A stretch of DNA of 24,825 nucleotides from NCBI GenBank assembly GCA_009702945.1, contig WLGZ01000001.1, positions 1-24,825 of the forward strand, in the 5' to 3' direction. The DNA is from Actinomycetota bacterium. GTDB taxonomy: Bacteria > Actinomycetota > Actinomycetes > S36-B12 > UBA5976. Below are positions 1 to 7,649 of the stretch, piece after piece (within the stretch, counting starts at the first letter, position 1; each line of letters begins with the position of its first letter). The notes under the pieces are model-generated. The model worked only from the letters and a program-made list of their open reading frames with translations, did no database searches and was not told the origin of the DNA. Position numbers and translations under genes: made by a program.

Positions 1-21
1 GACAACACCTCATTTAGAAAG

Positions 22-231
22 CTAGGACTGCTTACCGAAGCGCTTCTCGAACTTGGCAACGCGGCCACCGGTATCAAGAATCTTTTGCTTGCCGGTGTAG
101 AACGGGTGGCAAGCGCTGCAAACGTCAGCGTGGATAACACCATTCTTTTGGGTGCTACGAGTTGTGAATGTATTTCCGCAACCACATGTAACTGTGGTGT
201 CTACGTACTCTGGATGAATGCCAGTCTGCAC
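22..231 (-). CDS. rpmE: 50S ribosomal protein L31, zinc-binding form
   Basis: Structural protein of the large ribosomal subunit, 69 residues, the usual size for bacterial L31. It begins with the family's IHPEY segment (residues 5-9). Four cysteines (C16, C18, C38, C41) mark the zinc-containing C+ form, and a HPFYTGKQ segment follows. The start is a GTG codon with a strong SD (AAGGAG, 6 nt spacer), and no ATG fits better. In many actinobacteria rpmE directly follows rho. Here it lies on the same strand but about 13 kb further on, separated by a transport and catabolic block. The gene that would follow (often prfA) lies outside the window. Identification is secure. Confidence 0.96.
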   Translation of the reverse strand: MQTGIHPEYVDTTVTCGCGNTFTTRSTQKNGVIHADVCSACHPFYTGKQKILDTGGRVAKFEKRFGKQS

Positions 232-353
232 GGATTTCTCCTTATTAATACTGTGATCGGGTCGTGGGCTCGGATGCCTTACGTGAACCGACCAACCCCT
301 TGATTCTGCCAGTTTTCGGGGATTCCCACAAAACGCCTAGGTAATGGCTCAAG

Positions 354-383
354 TTCAAGGAATCCAACCCGTGGGAATAGCCT
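354..383 (+). promoter_or_regulatory. Putative promoter of the kynureninase gene, leaderless
   Basis: A -35-like TTCAAG (354-359) and a -10-like TAGCCT (378-383) are separated by 18 nt. The -10 is followed by 7 nt and then the ATG at 391, so transcription would begin at or next to the start codon. No SD precedes the ATG. The -35 match is weak; the -10 spacing is the stronger argument. It lies in the 159-nt divergent gap between rpmE and kynU. Confidence 0.45.
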
Positions 384-390
384 AAGTTTC

Positions 391-1674
391 ATGTTTACCC
401 AGCAAGATGCCCTCGACCTAGATGCCAAGGATCCACTGGCAAAGTACCGAGATCTGTTTGTTTTCACCGATCCCGAAGTTTGTTACTTGGATGGCAATTC
501 GCTGGGCCGACTACCTAAATCAACTGTGGAAACCATTAACAAGTTTCTCATCGAAGGCTGGGGAACCAAGATCGTCGATGGTTGGGGCGAGTGGATCGAT
601 AAAGCAGAAACTACTGGCGACTTAATTGGCCGAGCAGCACTTGGTGCGGCCGCTGGGCAAACGTTAGCAATGGACACCACGAGCGTTAACTTTTATCGTC
701 TGGTTCGGGCTGCAATTTCAGCGCGACCTGGACGAAAAACGATTATTACAGATGAGGCCAACTTCCCTACTGATCGATACATCATGCAAGGAATTGCTGA
801 TGAGCTTGGCTTAAATCTTGTGGTGATTCCAAATGACTTGCAAGAACATTCCGCTGGAGAAACCTTTAGCGATGAATTGGTTACGCCAGAGATTCTCAAG
901 CCTTACTTAAATGATGACGTCGCTCTCGTCACGATTTCAGTGGTTGCCTACCGTTCCGGTGCACTTCATAACATCAAGGAACTAACTGATCTAGTACGTG
1001 CCAGTGGTGCCTTAATGGTTTGGGATGCCAGCCATGCCGTAGGCGCAGTCGATATGCAGTTTGATCGCGACGGCGTAGACCTAGCTGTTGGTTGCACATA
1101 TAAGTATGGAAACTCTGGACCGGGCTCCCCTGCTTGGCTGTATGCGAGCAAGAGAATTCAGTCAGAGTTGCAAATGCCGATTCAAGGTTGGTTTGCGCAA
1201 CGTAATCAATTCTTAATGGGATCTAAGTTCGATCAAATAGAAGGTATGCGCGGATTCCAAATTGCAAGCCCTTCAATTATTGGCTTGCTCTGTATCGATG
1301 AAGGTTTTGGCATGATCGAAGACGCAACGATTGCTCAGATCAATGCCAAAGCCTCAAAGGGCACTGACATGATGATCGAACTATTTGATCAGTGGTTAGT
1401 TCCGCTTGGATTTGAACTAGTTACTCCACGGGATTCAAAACTTCGTGGTGGACACATCAGTATCTATCACCCAGATGCTGCGCAAATCGCTCGAGGCTTA
1501 CGCGATGACATGAAAGTGATCCCAGATTACCGAGCCCCAAATAGCATTCGCGTTGCGATTTCACCACTTCCAACCTCTTATGTTGAAGTTTTCGATGGCT
1601 TTGAGCGGATTCGGGACTACACCAAATCTGGAAAATACAAAGACTTGGACCTCAGCAGTGTCAAAGTTTCCTAA
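391..1674 (+). CDS. kynU: Kynureninase
   Basis: PLP-dependent hydrolase that cleaves L-kynurenine to anthranilate and alanine (or 3-hydroxykynurenine to 3-hydroxyanthranilate) in tryptophan breakdown; cytosolic. The 427-residue length is typical. Family marks are YLDGNSLGR (residues 32-40), NFPTDRY (124-130), WDASHAVGA (211-219) with an Asp for the PLP pyridine nitrogen, and the Schiff-base lysine K238 in YKYGNSGPG. The ATG at 391 is chosen because a -10 box sits 7 nt upstream and family homology begins soon after. No tryptophan dioxygenase or formamidase gene lies nearby, so it may handle imported kynurenine or partner with genes elsewhere. A DUF4389 gene follows 22 nt downstream. The family is clear; the in vivo substrate is inferred. 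Confidence 0.93.
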   Translation: MFTQQDALDLDAKDPLAKYRDLFVFTDPEVCYLDGNSLGRLPKSTVETINKFLIEGWGTKIVDGWGEWIDKAETTGDLIGRAALGAAAGQTLAMDTTSVNFYRLVRAAISARPGRKTIITDEANFPTDRYIMQGIADELGLNLVVIPNDLQEHSAGETFSDELVTPEILKPYLNDDVALVTISVVAYRSGALHNIKELTDLVRASGALMVWDASHAVGAVDMQFDRDGVDLAVGCTYKYGNSGPGSPAWLYASKRIQSELQMPIQGWFAQRNQFLMGSKFDQIEGMRGFQIASPSIIGLLCIDEGFGMIEDATIAQINAKASKGTDMMIELFDQWLVPLGFELVTPRDSKLRGGHISIYHPDAAQIARGLRDDMKVIPDYRAPNSIRVAISPLPTSYVEVFDGFERIRDYTKSGKYKDLDLSSVKVS

Positions 1675-1684
1675 CTCTTAGGTC

Positions 1685-1690
1685 TACTCT
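1685..1690 (+). promoter_or_regulatory. Putative -10 box (TACTCT) for the DUF4389 gene
   Basis: TACTCT ends 6 nt before the ATG at 1697, in the short gap after kynU. No SD is present, so a leaderless transcript is plausible in addition to read-through from kynU. I see no convincing -35. Confidence 0.35.
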
Positions 1691-1696
1691 GTAAAT

Positions 1697-2293
1697 ATGA
1701 GTAACCAAATTGAAACTGCAATCACTGTTCAGCTAGATAATCGCGATCGTAAATCTGTTTTACTACGCATTTTCCTGGTCGTACCTATGGCAATCTTCAT
1801 TAGTGCCTTTACAGCTTGGTCGGGTTCTACCGAAGCCTCAACATTCCTTTCAGGTCTTTTGTTCCTGCCAGTGCTACTAGCGCTGGTATTCCGTGGCATC
1901 TATCCGTCTTACATCCTGGATTTCAATCGTTCACTTCTAGCTTTGTCTACTCGCGTTACTGCATACATTCTTTTGCTTAATGACAAATACCCGTCAATTG
2001 AAGAAAGTGCTGACGTAAAAATCACGTTCCCAGATGTTGAAGGTGGCGCAAAACTTAATCGCTATATGCCACTTGTTAAATGGCTGCTGGCCGTGCCGCT
2101 TTACTTAGTTGGCCTGGTCTACACGATTTACGGTATTGCAGTTTTGATCTTTACTTGGTTCACCATCTTGTTCACTGGAAAGATGCCAGCATTCAGCGGT
2201 GACGTTCTATTGGGAGTAACTAAATACTGGAACCGGGTTTATGGCTATGCATTCTTACTAGTTACAGATGAGTACCCAAGCTTTTCGCTCTAA
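1697..2293 (+). CDS. DUF4389-type integral membrane protein
   Basis: Function unknown. The 198-residue protein has an N-terminal charged stretch, hydrophobic segments at about 21-40 and 48-66, a central soluble part containing an NRYMPLVKWLL motif (121-131), a long hydrophobic region at about 130-160, and a C-terminal WNRVYGYAFLLVTDEYPSFSL-like end. The PLVKWLLA-P motif and the conserved ending with Tyr-Pro-x-Phe-Ser are, from memory, typical of the actinobacterial DUF4389 family. It lies 22 nt behind kynU on the same strand and ends 3 nt from the convergent end of the M14 peptidase gene, with no visible terminator between them. Its nearness to kynU does not by itself imply a shared role. Confidence 0.8.
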   Translation: MSNQIETAITVQLDNRDRKSVLLRIFLVVPMAIFISAFTAWSGSTEASTFLSGLLFLPVLLALVFRGIYPSYILDFNRSLLALSTRVTAYILLLNDKYPSIEESADVKITFPDVEGGAKLNRYMPLVKWLLAVPLYLVGLVYTIYGIAVLIFTWFTILFTGKMPAFSGDVLLGVTKYWNRVYGYAFLLVTDEYPSFSL

Positions 2294-2296
2294 CTA

Positions 2297-3091
2297 TTAA
2301 TAGCTCGGGTCTGCGGCCAAGGCTCTAAGTGCATTAGCAATCGTTTCGATCTTGGCTTGCATTGTTGTTAAGCCAAGTTCGAATGTGACGGCTGTCGCTT
2401 CAGGAAATGATGAGTTAACCCAAATCGTAAATGTTCCGGTGTAGGAGTTAGTTGGTGAGCCTGATTTTTCTCCGGGAATACATTCGGATTTGAATCCCGT
2501 TAATTGTGAAAGTCGGTCACTAATTGTTGCTGGTCGCTCAGGCGGGCAATCTATCTGTGCATAGGGCTGATGAAAAACCACGATTCGTTTTGGTTTTATG
2601 GTTTCAACGGCGTTCATTAAAGCTAACGTTTCAGGTTCACTTGCTGGACTCGGTCCGCTATAGGTTCTTGCCATTGGATCTGAAGCAACCCACTTAACTG
2701 GAAAGTTTCGATTCAGGTCAACGCCATTTGCATTGCGGCGGGTGACCAGTTCGGCGCCATCCGGATTGGCATCCCGAAGCACCCAGATTTCCGTATCGCT
2801 GGCAACAGATTGAGTCATGAGTTCATCAACTACGCGTTTGCCATCTGGTTCATCACCGTGGACTGTACCCACAACTAGCAAGGCATTATTTGAGTCGATT
2901 GCCGAGCCAATCAGTCTGCAAGCTGTAATGTCTACGCCATTGACGGATTTGCCAACAGAGATAGTTTCTTGGCAACCACCAGGTTTTATACCTTCAGGTT
3001 CCTGCCAAATTTGAAATGCCCAAACCCCAGCTACTACAGCGATAGTTAGCAATGCGCCTTCGATCAAGAACAACCAAAATTTCATGCGCAC
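2297..3091 (-). CDS. Membrane-anchored M14 zinc carboxypeptidase (MpaA-like)
   Basis: Predicted extracytoplasmic metallopeptidase of 264 residues. One N-terminal membrane segment (about 5-27) is followed by a compact M14 domain. The zinc ligands are H78 and E81 in GTVHGDE and H174 in VVFHQP. Substrate-binding NRNFP is at 127-131 (R128), and the catalytic glutamate is E238 in FELG. The domain is short, like MpaA murein-peptide amidase, which cuts gamma-D-Glu-diaminopimelate; true specificity is unknown. Start is GTG 3091 with a -10-like box 6 nt upstream, and an ATG two codons later is the alternative. It is the last gene of the import and gamma-glutamyl operon, 23 nt after the aminotransferase stop, and ends with tandem stops TAA TAG. 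It may release or trim substrate outside the cell. Confidence 0.85.
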   Translation of the reverse strand: MRMKFWLFLIEGALLTIAVVAGVWAFQIWQEPEGIKPGGCQETISVGKSVNGVDITACRLIGSAIDSNNALLVVGTVHGDEPDGKRVVDELMTQSVASDTEIWVLRDANPDGAELVTRRNANGVDLNRNFPVKWVASDPMARTYSGPSPASEPETLALMNAVETIKPKRIVVFHQPYAQIDCPPERPATISDRLSQLTGFKSECIPGEKSGSPTNSYTGTFTIWVNSSFPEATAVTFELGLTTMQAKIETIANALRALAADPSY

Positions 3092-3097
3092 GAGATG

Positions 3098-3103
3098 AAT
3101 CTA
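3098..3103 (-). promoter_or_regulatory. Putative internal -10 box (TAGATT) for the M14 peptidase gene
   Basis: TAGATT lies 6 nt upstream of the GTG at 3091, in the short gap after the aminotransferase stop, and no SD is present. It could give a leaderless transcript separate from the long operon. No clear -35 is visible. Confidence 0.35.
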
Positions 3104-3114
3104 CCTGATTCAAT

Positions 3115-4452
3115 TCACCAGCCTGTGAAAGCCGCAATCATTTCATCAGTTACTAGGCCCGATTTAGCGTCTGCAATTGCTTGAGCAATGATCCGGATGC
3201 CTTGCTCGATTTCATTTACCCGCACCGTAAGCGGTGGCGTTACTTCCAATACATTTGCGCCAACGTAATAGACAACGACTCCAAGTTCCCAAGCGCGATA
3301 CACCGTTTTCCGAGCTAGATCATGGTTTCGATTATTAGTTTCACGATCGGTGACTAGGTCAATTCCGATGGCAAGGCCGTGTCCACGGACATCGCCAACT
3401 ACATCAGCAATATCAAATTCAGTTACAAGATCACTGAATAACTCTCGAAGTTTTTGCCCCGAATTTTTGGCAAGGCTTGCAAGGTCTTGCGAAATAATAA
3501 CCTCCAGCGCAGCAATTCCCGCAGCAACACAAATTGGGTTTCCAGCAGCAGTCATCAATGCCGAACCTGTTGGACCATCAAGAATTCTTGCTGGTCCAAC
3601 CGCTGCCGATAACGGCAAGCCGCCACCGAGCATCTTGCCAAAAGTCACAATGTCAGGCACGACGTCATCGAGAAGGAAAGCGTGCAGTAAGCCAGTTCGA
3701 CCAAGGCCCACTTTTACTTCATCGCAGATAAACAAAACGTCGTAAGTCTTACAAAGGGCTGCGACTCCTTTCATAAATCCAGGTGGTGGCACGATTAAGC
3801 CACCGTCAGATTGGATTGGCTCCATGATCAAGCAGGCAACATCGCCAGCCTCAAATTCGCTTTGGATTCGCTGCAATGAATCTGCAACAGAATCTGCGAT
3901 GCTTCCCAGATGTGGTCGGAAAGGATCAGGATAGGGAATAAATGTCGCACCATCTGCGGCAGTGGTATTTGTCCCAACGTGCACACCTGAAACCCCCATG
4001 GCAAATCCGACTCCACCGTGGTAACTGTTTTCAAAAGTGATTACACGAGACTTTCCGGTGTTGAACCTGCAGGATCTCAGCACAACATCGTTCGCATCAG
4101 AGCCAGTGTTTCCAATGTAAACCCGTCGATTTTCCTCACCAGGAACTATTGATAACAGAAGTTCTGCAAACTTCACCAAATCTGGGTGGATTGCTGAAAT
4201 GCCTCCAAAGCCTGGTGGATTTGTGGCGGCTTCAACTATGGCTTTGGTAACTGTCGGGTTCCCATAACCAAGTCCACCTGCCGTCCAGCTGCTGGAAAAG
4301 TCCAGAAGTTCGCGACCTCCCGGCTCGACCAAAACAGTGCCGTTACCAGACTCTGCAACCAGCGGGAAAAATCTTAACTTCTCAACTCCAGCAACACTGG
4401 CTGCGTCACGGGTAAGTAAGTCTTGAACCAACGGATGAATAGTTGAGGCCAT
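3115..4452 (-). CDS. Class III aminotransferase (GabT/glutamate-1-semialdehyde-aminotransferase superfamily)
   Basis: PLP-dependent omega-aminotransferase, 445 residues, cytosolic. It would move an amino group from a primary amine, amino acid or gamma-glutamyl-amine to an oxo-acid. PLP-phosphate binding GNTGSDAN is at 114-121, EPIQ at 211-214, the pyridine-nitrogen aspartate D244 in CDEV, and Schiff-base lysine K273 in TFGKMLGGGLP. The usual DEVQ reads DEVK (K247), a variant that marks a subgroup I cannot tie to a substrate. The ATG is preceded by AGGGAG 5 nt upstream, overlapping the stop codon of the amidohydrolase gene 9 nt away, so the two are translationally linked. In the Puu pathway a class III aminotransferase (PuuE) acts on the product of gamma-glutamyl amine breakdown; a similar place is inferred here. 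Confidence 0.9.
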   Translation of the reverse strand: MASTIHPLVQDLLTRDAASVAGVEKLRFFPLVAESGNGTVLVEPGGRELLDFSSSWTAGGLGYGNPTVTKAIVEAATNPPGFGGISAIHPDLVKFAELLLSIVPGEENRRVYIGNTGSDANDVVLRSCRFNTGKSRVITFENSYHGGVGFAMGVSGVHVGTNTTAADGATFIPYPDPFRPHLGSIADSVADSLQRIQSEFEAGDVACLIMEPIQSDGGLIVPPPGFMKGVAALCKTYDVLFICDEVKVGLGRTGLLHAFLLDDVVPDIVTFGKMLGGGLPLSAAVGPARILDGPTGSALMTAAGNPICVAAGIAALEVIISQDLASLAKNSGQKLRELFSDLVTEFDIADVVGDVRGHGLAIGIDLVTDRETNNRNHDLARKTVYRAWELGVVVYYVGANVLEVTPPLTVRVNEIEQGIRIIAQAIADAKSGLVTDEMIAAFTGW

Positions 4453-4461
4453 AAGTACTCC

Positions 4462-5601
4462 CTAGTTAAGTTCGTAAGCGAGTTTGGCATTTGCATAACC
4501 GATGCTATCGGTTACGTGCTTTGCGTCGGCTAAACTCCAAAGTCCTTGGTCAACCCACTCTGCCAGAACTCTGCCGAAGCCATATCTAAACATTGCTGCA
4601 CCCATATACGTCAGCTCTGATAGACCCCAAGCATCTGAACTAAACAAAATTTTGTGAAAGGGTGCGAGTTCTAATGACTCAGCAATTATCGCTTCGCTGC
4701 GAGCACCGGTGTAGTTGATTGCTAATCCAACATCGAGATAGACATTTTCAAACATTTGGGCCAAGTAGCCTGCGTTGCGATGGAACGGGTATGTGTGCAA
4801 CAACATAACTGGAACTTTTCGCGACTCGGCATGCTTAATAAAATTTGTCATCAATAGCGGATCGCATAAATGTAGATACAAGTCTGGATCACCGTAACCA
4901 ATATGAAATTGGATCGGAAGATTAAGTTCTAGCCCAGCAAAAATAAGGTGCCTTAACAAGATTGGATCATCGATTCTGGCTGGTGCCCCAGAATCCACTT
5001 GTCGAAGCACTGGTTCGATTGCTTTCTGCACCTCTTGTTGACTTGGAGGACACGGTTCAAAATGTAATCCGTACCGATAAGCCACAATGCTTTTCAGGCC
5101 AACTGCACCTTTGGCGGCAATTGCAAGTTCACGCGCAAAATCACTTACAAAAGATTCGGAAGTTACCGTCCCGGAATCCAATAGTTTCTCGGCCGTGGTT
5201 TCGAGGCGAATGACTTTATCTACTTTGTGACCAGCTAACTTTGCCATTCCTTCTGGTCCATGAATTTCAGTGCCCCTAAAGCCAGTTTCGATTAACGAGT
5301 GGGTTACACCACACGCTGTTAGAAATCGACGATTGACTTCGGAGGCGCCGAGTTCAATGCGCCTAGCGAAATAACTTTGTGGATTGCAGTGAGCTGGCAA
5401 ATCAAGTAATGGAGCACACCATTTTCTGGTTGTAAAACCAACTTGACTATTCATGGCAATATCTAAAGTCTTTGGCTGCCGATCTGATTCAGTAATCATG
5501 TTTGAAAACTCATCTACGGTTGGGTTGTTTTCATAAACCCCATGTACGTGATGATCGACTAATCCAACGTGATTAACATAATCTTGAATTTCTGAACTCA
5601 T
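4462..5601 (-). CDS. FluG-type amidohydrolase (amidohydrolase 2 family)
   Basis: Metal-dependent TIM-barrel hydrolase, 379 residues, resembling the N-terminal half of fungal FluG and plant NodGS. Likely metal or catalytic residues are H18 and H20 in DHHVHG, K170 in GLKSIVAYR, H233 in QFHIGYGD, H269 and H274 in LLHTYPFH, and D323 in FSSDAWG. I place the start at ATG 5601, not at the upstream start 5637. It has AAGG 7 nt ahead, overlapping the TAA of the synthetase gene, whereas 5637 would add 12 residues and overlap that gene by 28 nt. Its upstream neighbour is a glutamine-synthetase-like ligase, the partner fused to it in FluG, so the two probably act on the same compound. The exact bond cleaved is unknown. 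Confidence 0.88.
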   Translation of the reverse strand: MSSEIQDYVNHVGLVDHHVHGVYENNPTVDEFSNMITESDRQPKTLDIAMNSQVGFTTRKWCAPLLDLPAHCNPQSYFARRIELGASEVNRRFLTACGVTHSLIETGFRGTEIHGPEGMAKLAGHKVDKVIRLETTAEKLLDSGTVTSESFVSDFARELAIAAKGAVGLKSIVAYRYGLHFEPCPPSQQEVQKAIEPVLRQVDSGAPARIDDPILLRHLIFAGLELNLPIQFHIGYGDPDLYLHLCDPLLMTNFIKHAESRKVPVMLLHTYPFHRNAGYLAQMFENVYLDVGLAINYTGARSEAIIAESLELAPFHKILFSSDAWGLSELTYMGAAMFRYGFGRVLAEWVDQGLWSLADAKHVTDSIGYANAKLAYELN

Positions 5602-5609
5602 CAAAGACC

Positions 5610-6902
5610 TTAATAAGCTTCGTTGTATCGAGCGCACTTTGCAGCACCATCAAGGCCAGCCAAAGTTTTTTCCTCGCTTGCTCGGATTCCCAAGTGGGTA
5701 TCAATTAGATCTTTTGCAAACCAGGTTTGCATAACACTGTTGGCGTTAAATGCTGCAATTGCCTCATTTAAGGTCGCAGGTAATTGTGGAACATCGACGT
5801 TATCCACGTGATCATCCACGATTTGATCAATTTTCAAATCTCGATCCAGGCCATCGGACATGGCATTGATGAGACAAGACATAACCAAATATGGGTTTGC
5901 AGTTGCGTCTGCAGCTCTATATTCAACATTGAAAATCTTGTTAGGGTCTGAGCCACTTGGAATTGGGCAAATACGAAGTAAGGCCTCACGATTTTGTCGC
6001 CCGATGCAAATTCCCCCAGCACTCCAGCGATGTGGAGTCAGGCGCAATGCAGAAATCTGACTTGGAGCAGTCCAAGCCAAAATTCCCTCAGCATGATCCA
6101 AAACTCCAGCAAAAGCCGACTCAGCGACACTCGATAGCCCAGCTTTTCCTTTCGGATCGTAAGTGAATGGCTTGCCATTTTTAGTCAAGGAGATATGAAC
6201 GTGCACCCCGTTACCGACTGCATCAGGGTGTGGAATTGGCACAAATGTTGCGTGCAGCTTATTCTCACGTGCCACATGTCTGATTAATTCTTTGAGAATT
6301 ACTGCGTGATCGCATGCAGTAAGGGCGCCTTGCGGTGTCATAGTTACTTCAAATTGACCTGCACCATATTCTGGAAGCCAGTTTTCCAATTCAATTCCCG
6401 CAGCAATGCAAGCATCCCAAACTTCACTACCGAATGGCTCCGATGCCAACATGGCATCGAGACCAAACGGTGATCCCGGGAGCGATGAGCCATCCTCTCG
6501 CTTTGTCACAAACTCATGTTCAAAAGATGCAACTACTTCTAATCCATGGTCGTTGCGAAGTCGTTCGATAGCAATCTTCAAGTTACTTCTTGGGCAGCAC
6601 TCCCAAGGCTTGCCGTCCATCGTGTACTGATCAGCTAAATAGATCTCTACGTCACGACCATATTCCTTACCCCGAAATACCGCTTTCGTTGTTAAATCCG
6701 GAATCAGTCTCAAGTCACCTAATGCGCCAAATGGGTTTGGATCAGCAAGGGCACCAAAGGCATTAAGTGCTAGATCTGCTGGGACCCATCCCACGCCTGA
6801 TGTTGGATTTAGTTCGGATTTAGGCAACGACCTGCCGCGCGTAATGGCAACTAAATCATTGACTGCAATGAATGCAAAAGGTTCGACGCTATCCGATTTC
6901 AT
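5610..6902 (-). CDS. Glutamine-synthetase-like ligase (probable gamma-glutamyl-amine synthetase)
   Basis: ATP-dependent ligase of the glutamine synthetase fold, 430 residues, shorter than housekeeping GlnA (about 470). Metal and substrate residues are present: E128 and E130 in FEHEF, E178 and E185 in EYGAGQFE, NGVHVH at 231-236, R287 and H291 in RLTPHRW, and E327/R329 in VEYRAAD. I see no GlnA-type adenylylation tyrosine motif near the C-terminus. The family includes PuuA, GlnA3, GlnA4, IpuC and GMAS, which join glutamate to amines, as well as FluG C-terminal domains. Its start lies inside the end of the amidase gene (14-nt overlap), with AGGAG 12 nt upstream, a rather long spacer. Placement between an amidase and a FluG-type amidohydrolase favours gamma-glutamylation of an amine over nitrogen assimilation; this is inference. 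Confidence 0.9.
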   Translation of the reverse strand: MKSDSVEPFAFIAVNDLVAITRGRSLPKSELNPTSGVGWVPADLALNAFGALADPNPFGALGDLRLIPDLTTKAVFRGKEYGRDVEIYLADQYTMDGKPWECCPRSNLKIAIERLRNDHGLEVVASFEHEFVTKREDGSSLPGSPFGLDAMLASEPFGSEVWDACIAAGIELENWLPEYGAGQFEVTMTPQGALTACDHAVILKELIRHVARENKLHATFVPIPHPDAVGNGVHVHISLTKNGKPFTYDPKGKAGLSSVAESAFAGVLDHAEGILAWTAPSQISALRLTPHRWSAGGICIGRQNREALLRICPIPSGSDPNKIFNVEYRAADATANPYLVMSCLINAMSDGLDRDLKIDQIVDDHVDNVDVPQLPATLNEAIAAFNANSVMQTWFAKDLIDTHLGIRASEEKTLAGLDGAAKCARYNEAY

Positions 6903-7647
6903 GAGTTGTTACATCTCCTGTGTTTCTGTTTATTCTCAGTAGTGATCCGTTCTTAAGCTCATTAAAGTTGTTAGGGTTCGGCCTAACACCGGATGACCAG
7001 GCAGAAGTTACACCTTCAACTGATTGCCAAAACAGATCGTAATAATCTGGCTGCAATTCTGGACTCCGATTTTCAGGCTTATGTTGGCACACAATAACAA
7101 GTTCGGTTTCCGTCAGGATCATGGCGTTAATCGACGTGTAATGTATCGGCGCAAAATCCTTTACAAGTGCCTGATAAGCCGCGACTAAATCTCCGTCAGA
7201 TTTTCGCAACTGAGTTAGTAACGCAGCAAAGTACTGTTCGCTATCAGTATCGCCTTCTAGTTCGGCCAGGTAATCAGCATCGATTAATGCATTTAAGGAA
7301 TCACCTCTGGCAACTCCCCCATTGTGAATGAAAGCGATTTCTCCCATAGAGCTTTTCTTAACAAATGGATGGGTGTTTGGAATGCAAACCGCAAGTTCCT
7401 CGGTTGCCCACCGCAAATGTGCAATGGCATCAGTCGATTTCATTTGCGTAACAAGATCTGAATAAACCTTGGATTTATGAGCTGGGCTAGTGTCTCTCAC
7501 TAATTTGATTTCATCGGCTTCGCCATAGGCAATGCCCCAGCCATCGCGGTGGATCGTGCTTAGTTCTGTAAAGGCTGGAAGATCTGAACCAAGAGCCGCA
7601 TCAACACTCAATGGGTTGGTGCTATGCCAAGCAAACAATCGGCACAA
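6889..7647 (-). CDS. Class II glutamine-amidotransferase-like amidase (EgtC/YafJ-like)
   Basis: N-terminal-nucleophile hydrolase of 252 residues with no synthetase domain. The nucleophile is C2 (sequence MCRLFAWHS), exposed by removal of the initiator residue. Pocket motifs are HRDGWGIAY (33-41), HLRWAT (77-82), NTHPF (91-95) and FIHNGG (106-111). The need for Cys at position 2 fixes the start at a TTG codon (7647), which has an AAGG-type SD overlapping the stop of livH. Stand-alone members such as EgtC cleave a gamma-glutamyl amide bond in ergothioneine synthesis, so it could release glutamate from a gamma-glutamyl intermediate here. No other ergothioneine gene is nearby. Its end overlaps the ligase gene by 14 nt, strong evidence of co-translation. 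Confidence 0.87.
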   Translation of the reverse strand: MCRLFAWHSTNPLSVDAALGSDLPAFTELSTIHRDGWGIAYGEADEIKLVRDTSPAHKSKVYSDLVTQMKSTDAIAHLRWATEELAVCIPNTHPFVKKSSMGEIAFIHNGGVARGDSLNALIDADYLAELEGDTDSEQYFAALLTQLRKSDGDLVAAYQALVKDFAPIHYTSINAMILTETELVIVCQHKPENRSPELQPDYYDLFWQSVEGVTSAWSSGVRPNPNNFNELKNGSLLRINRNTGDVTTHEIG

Positions 7648-7649
7648 AG

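Noticed and set aside
5602..5637. Upstream start of the FluG-type amidohydrolase at 5637
   Set aside because: It overlaps the ligase gene by 28 nt and adds residues lacking family similarity; ATG 5601 has an SD overlapping the ligase stop.
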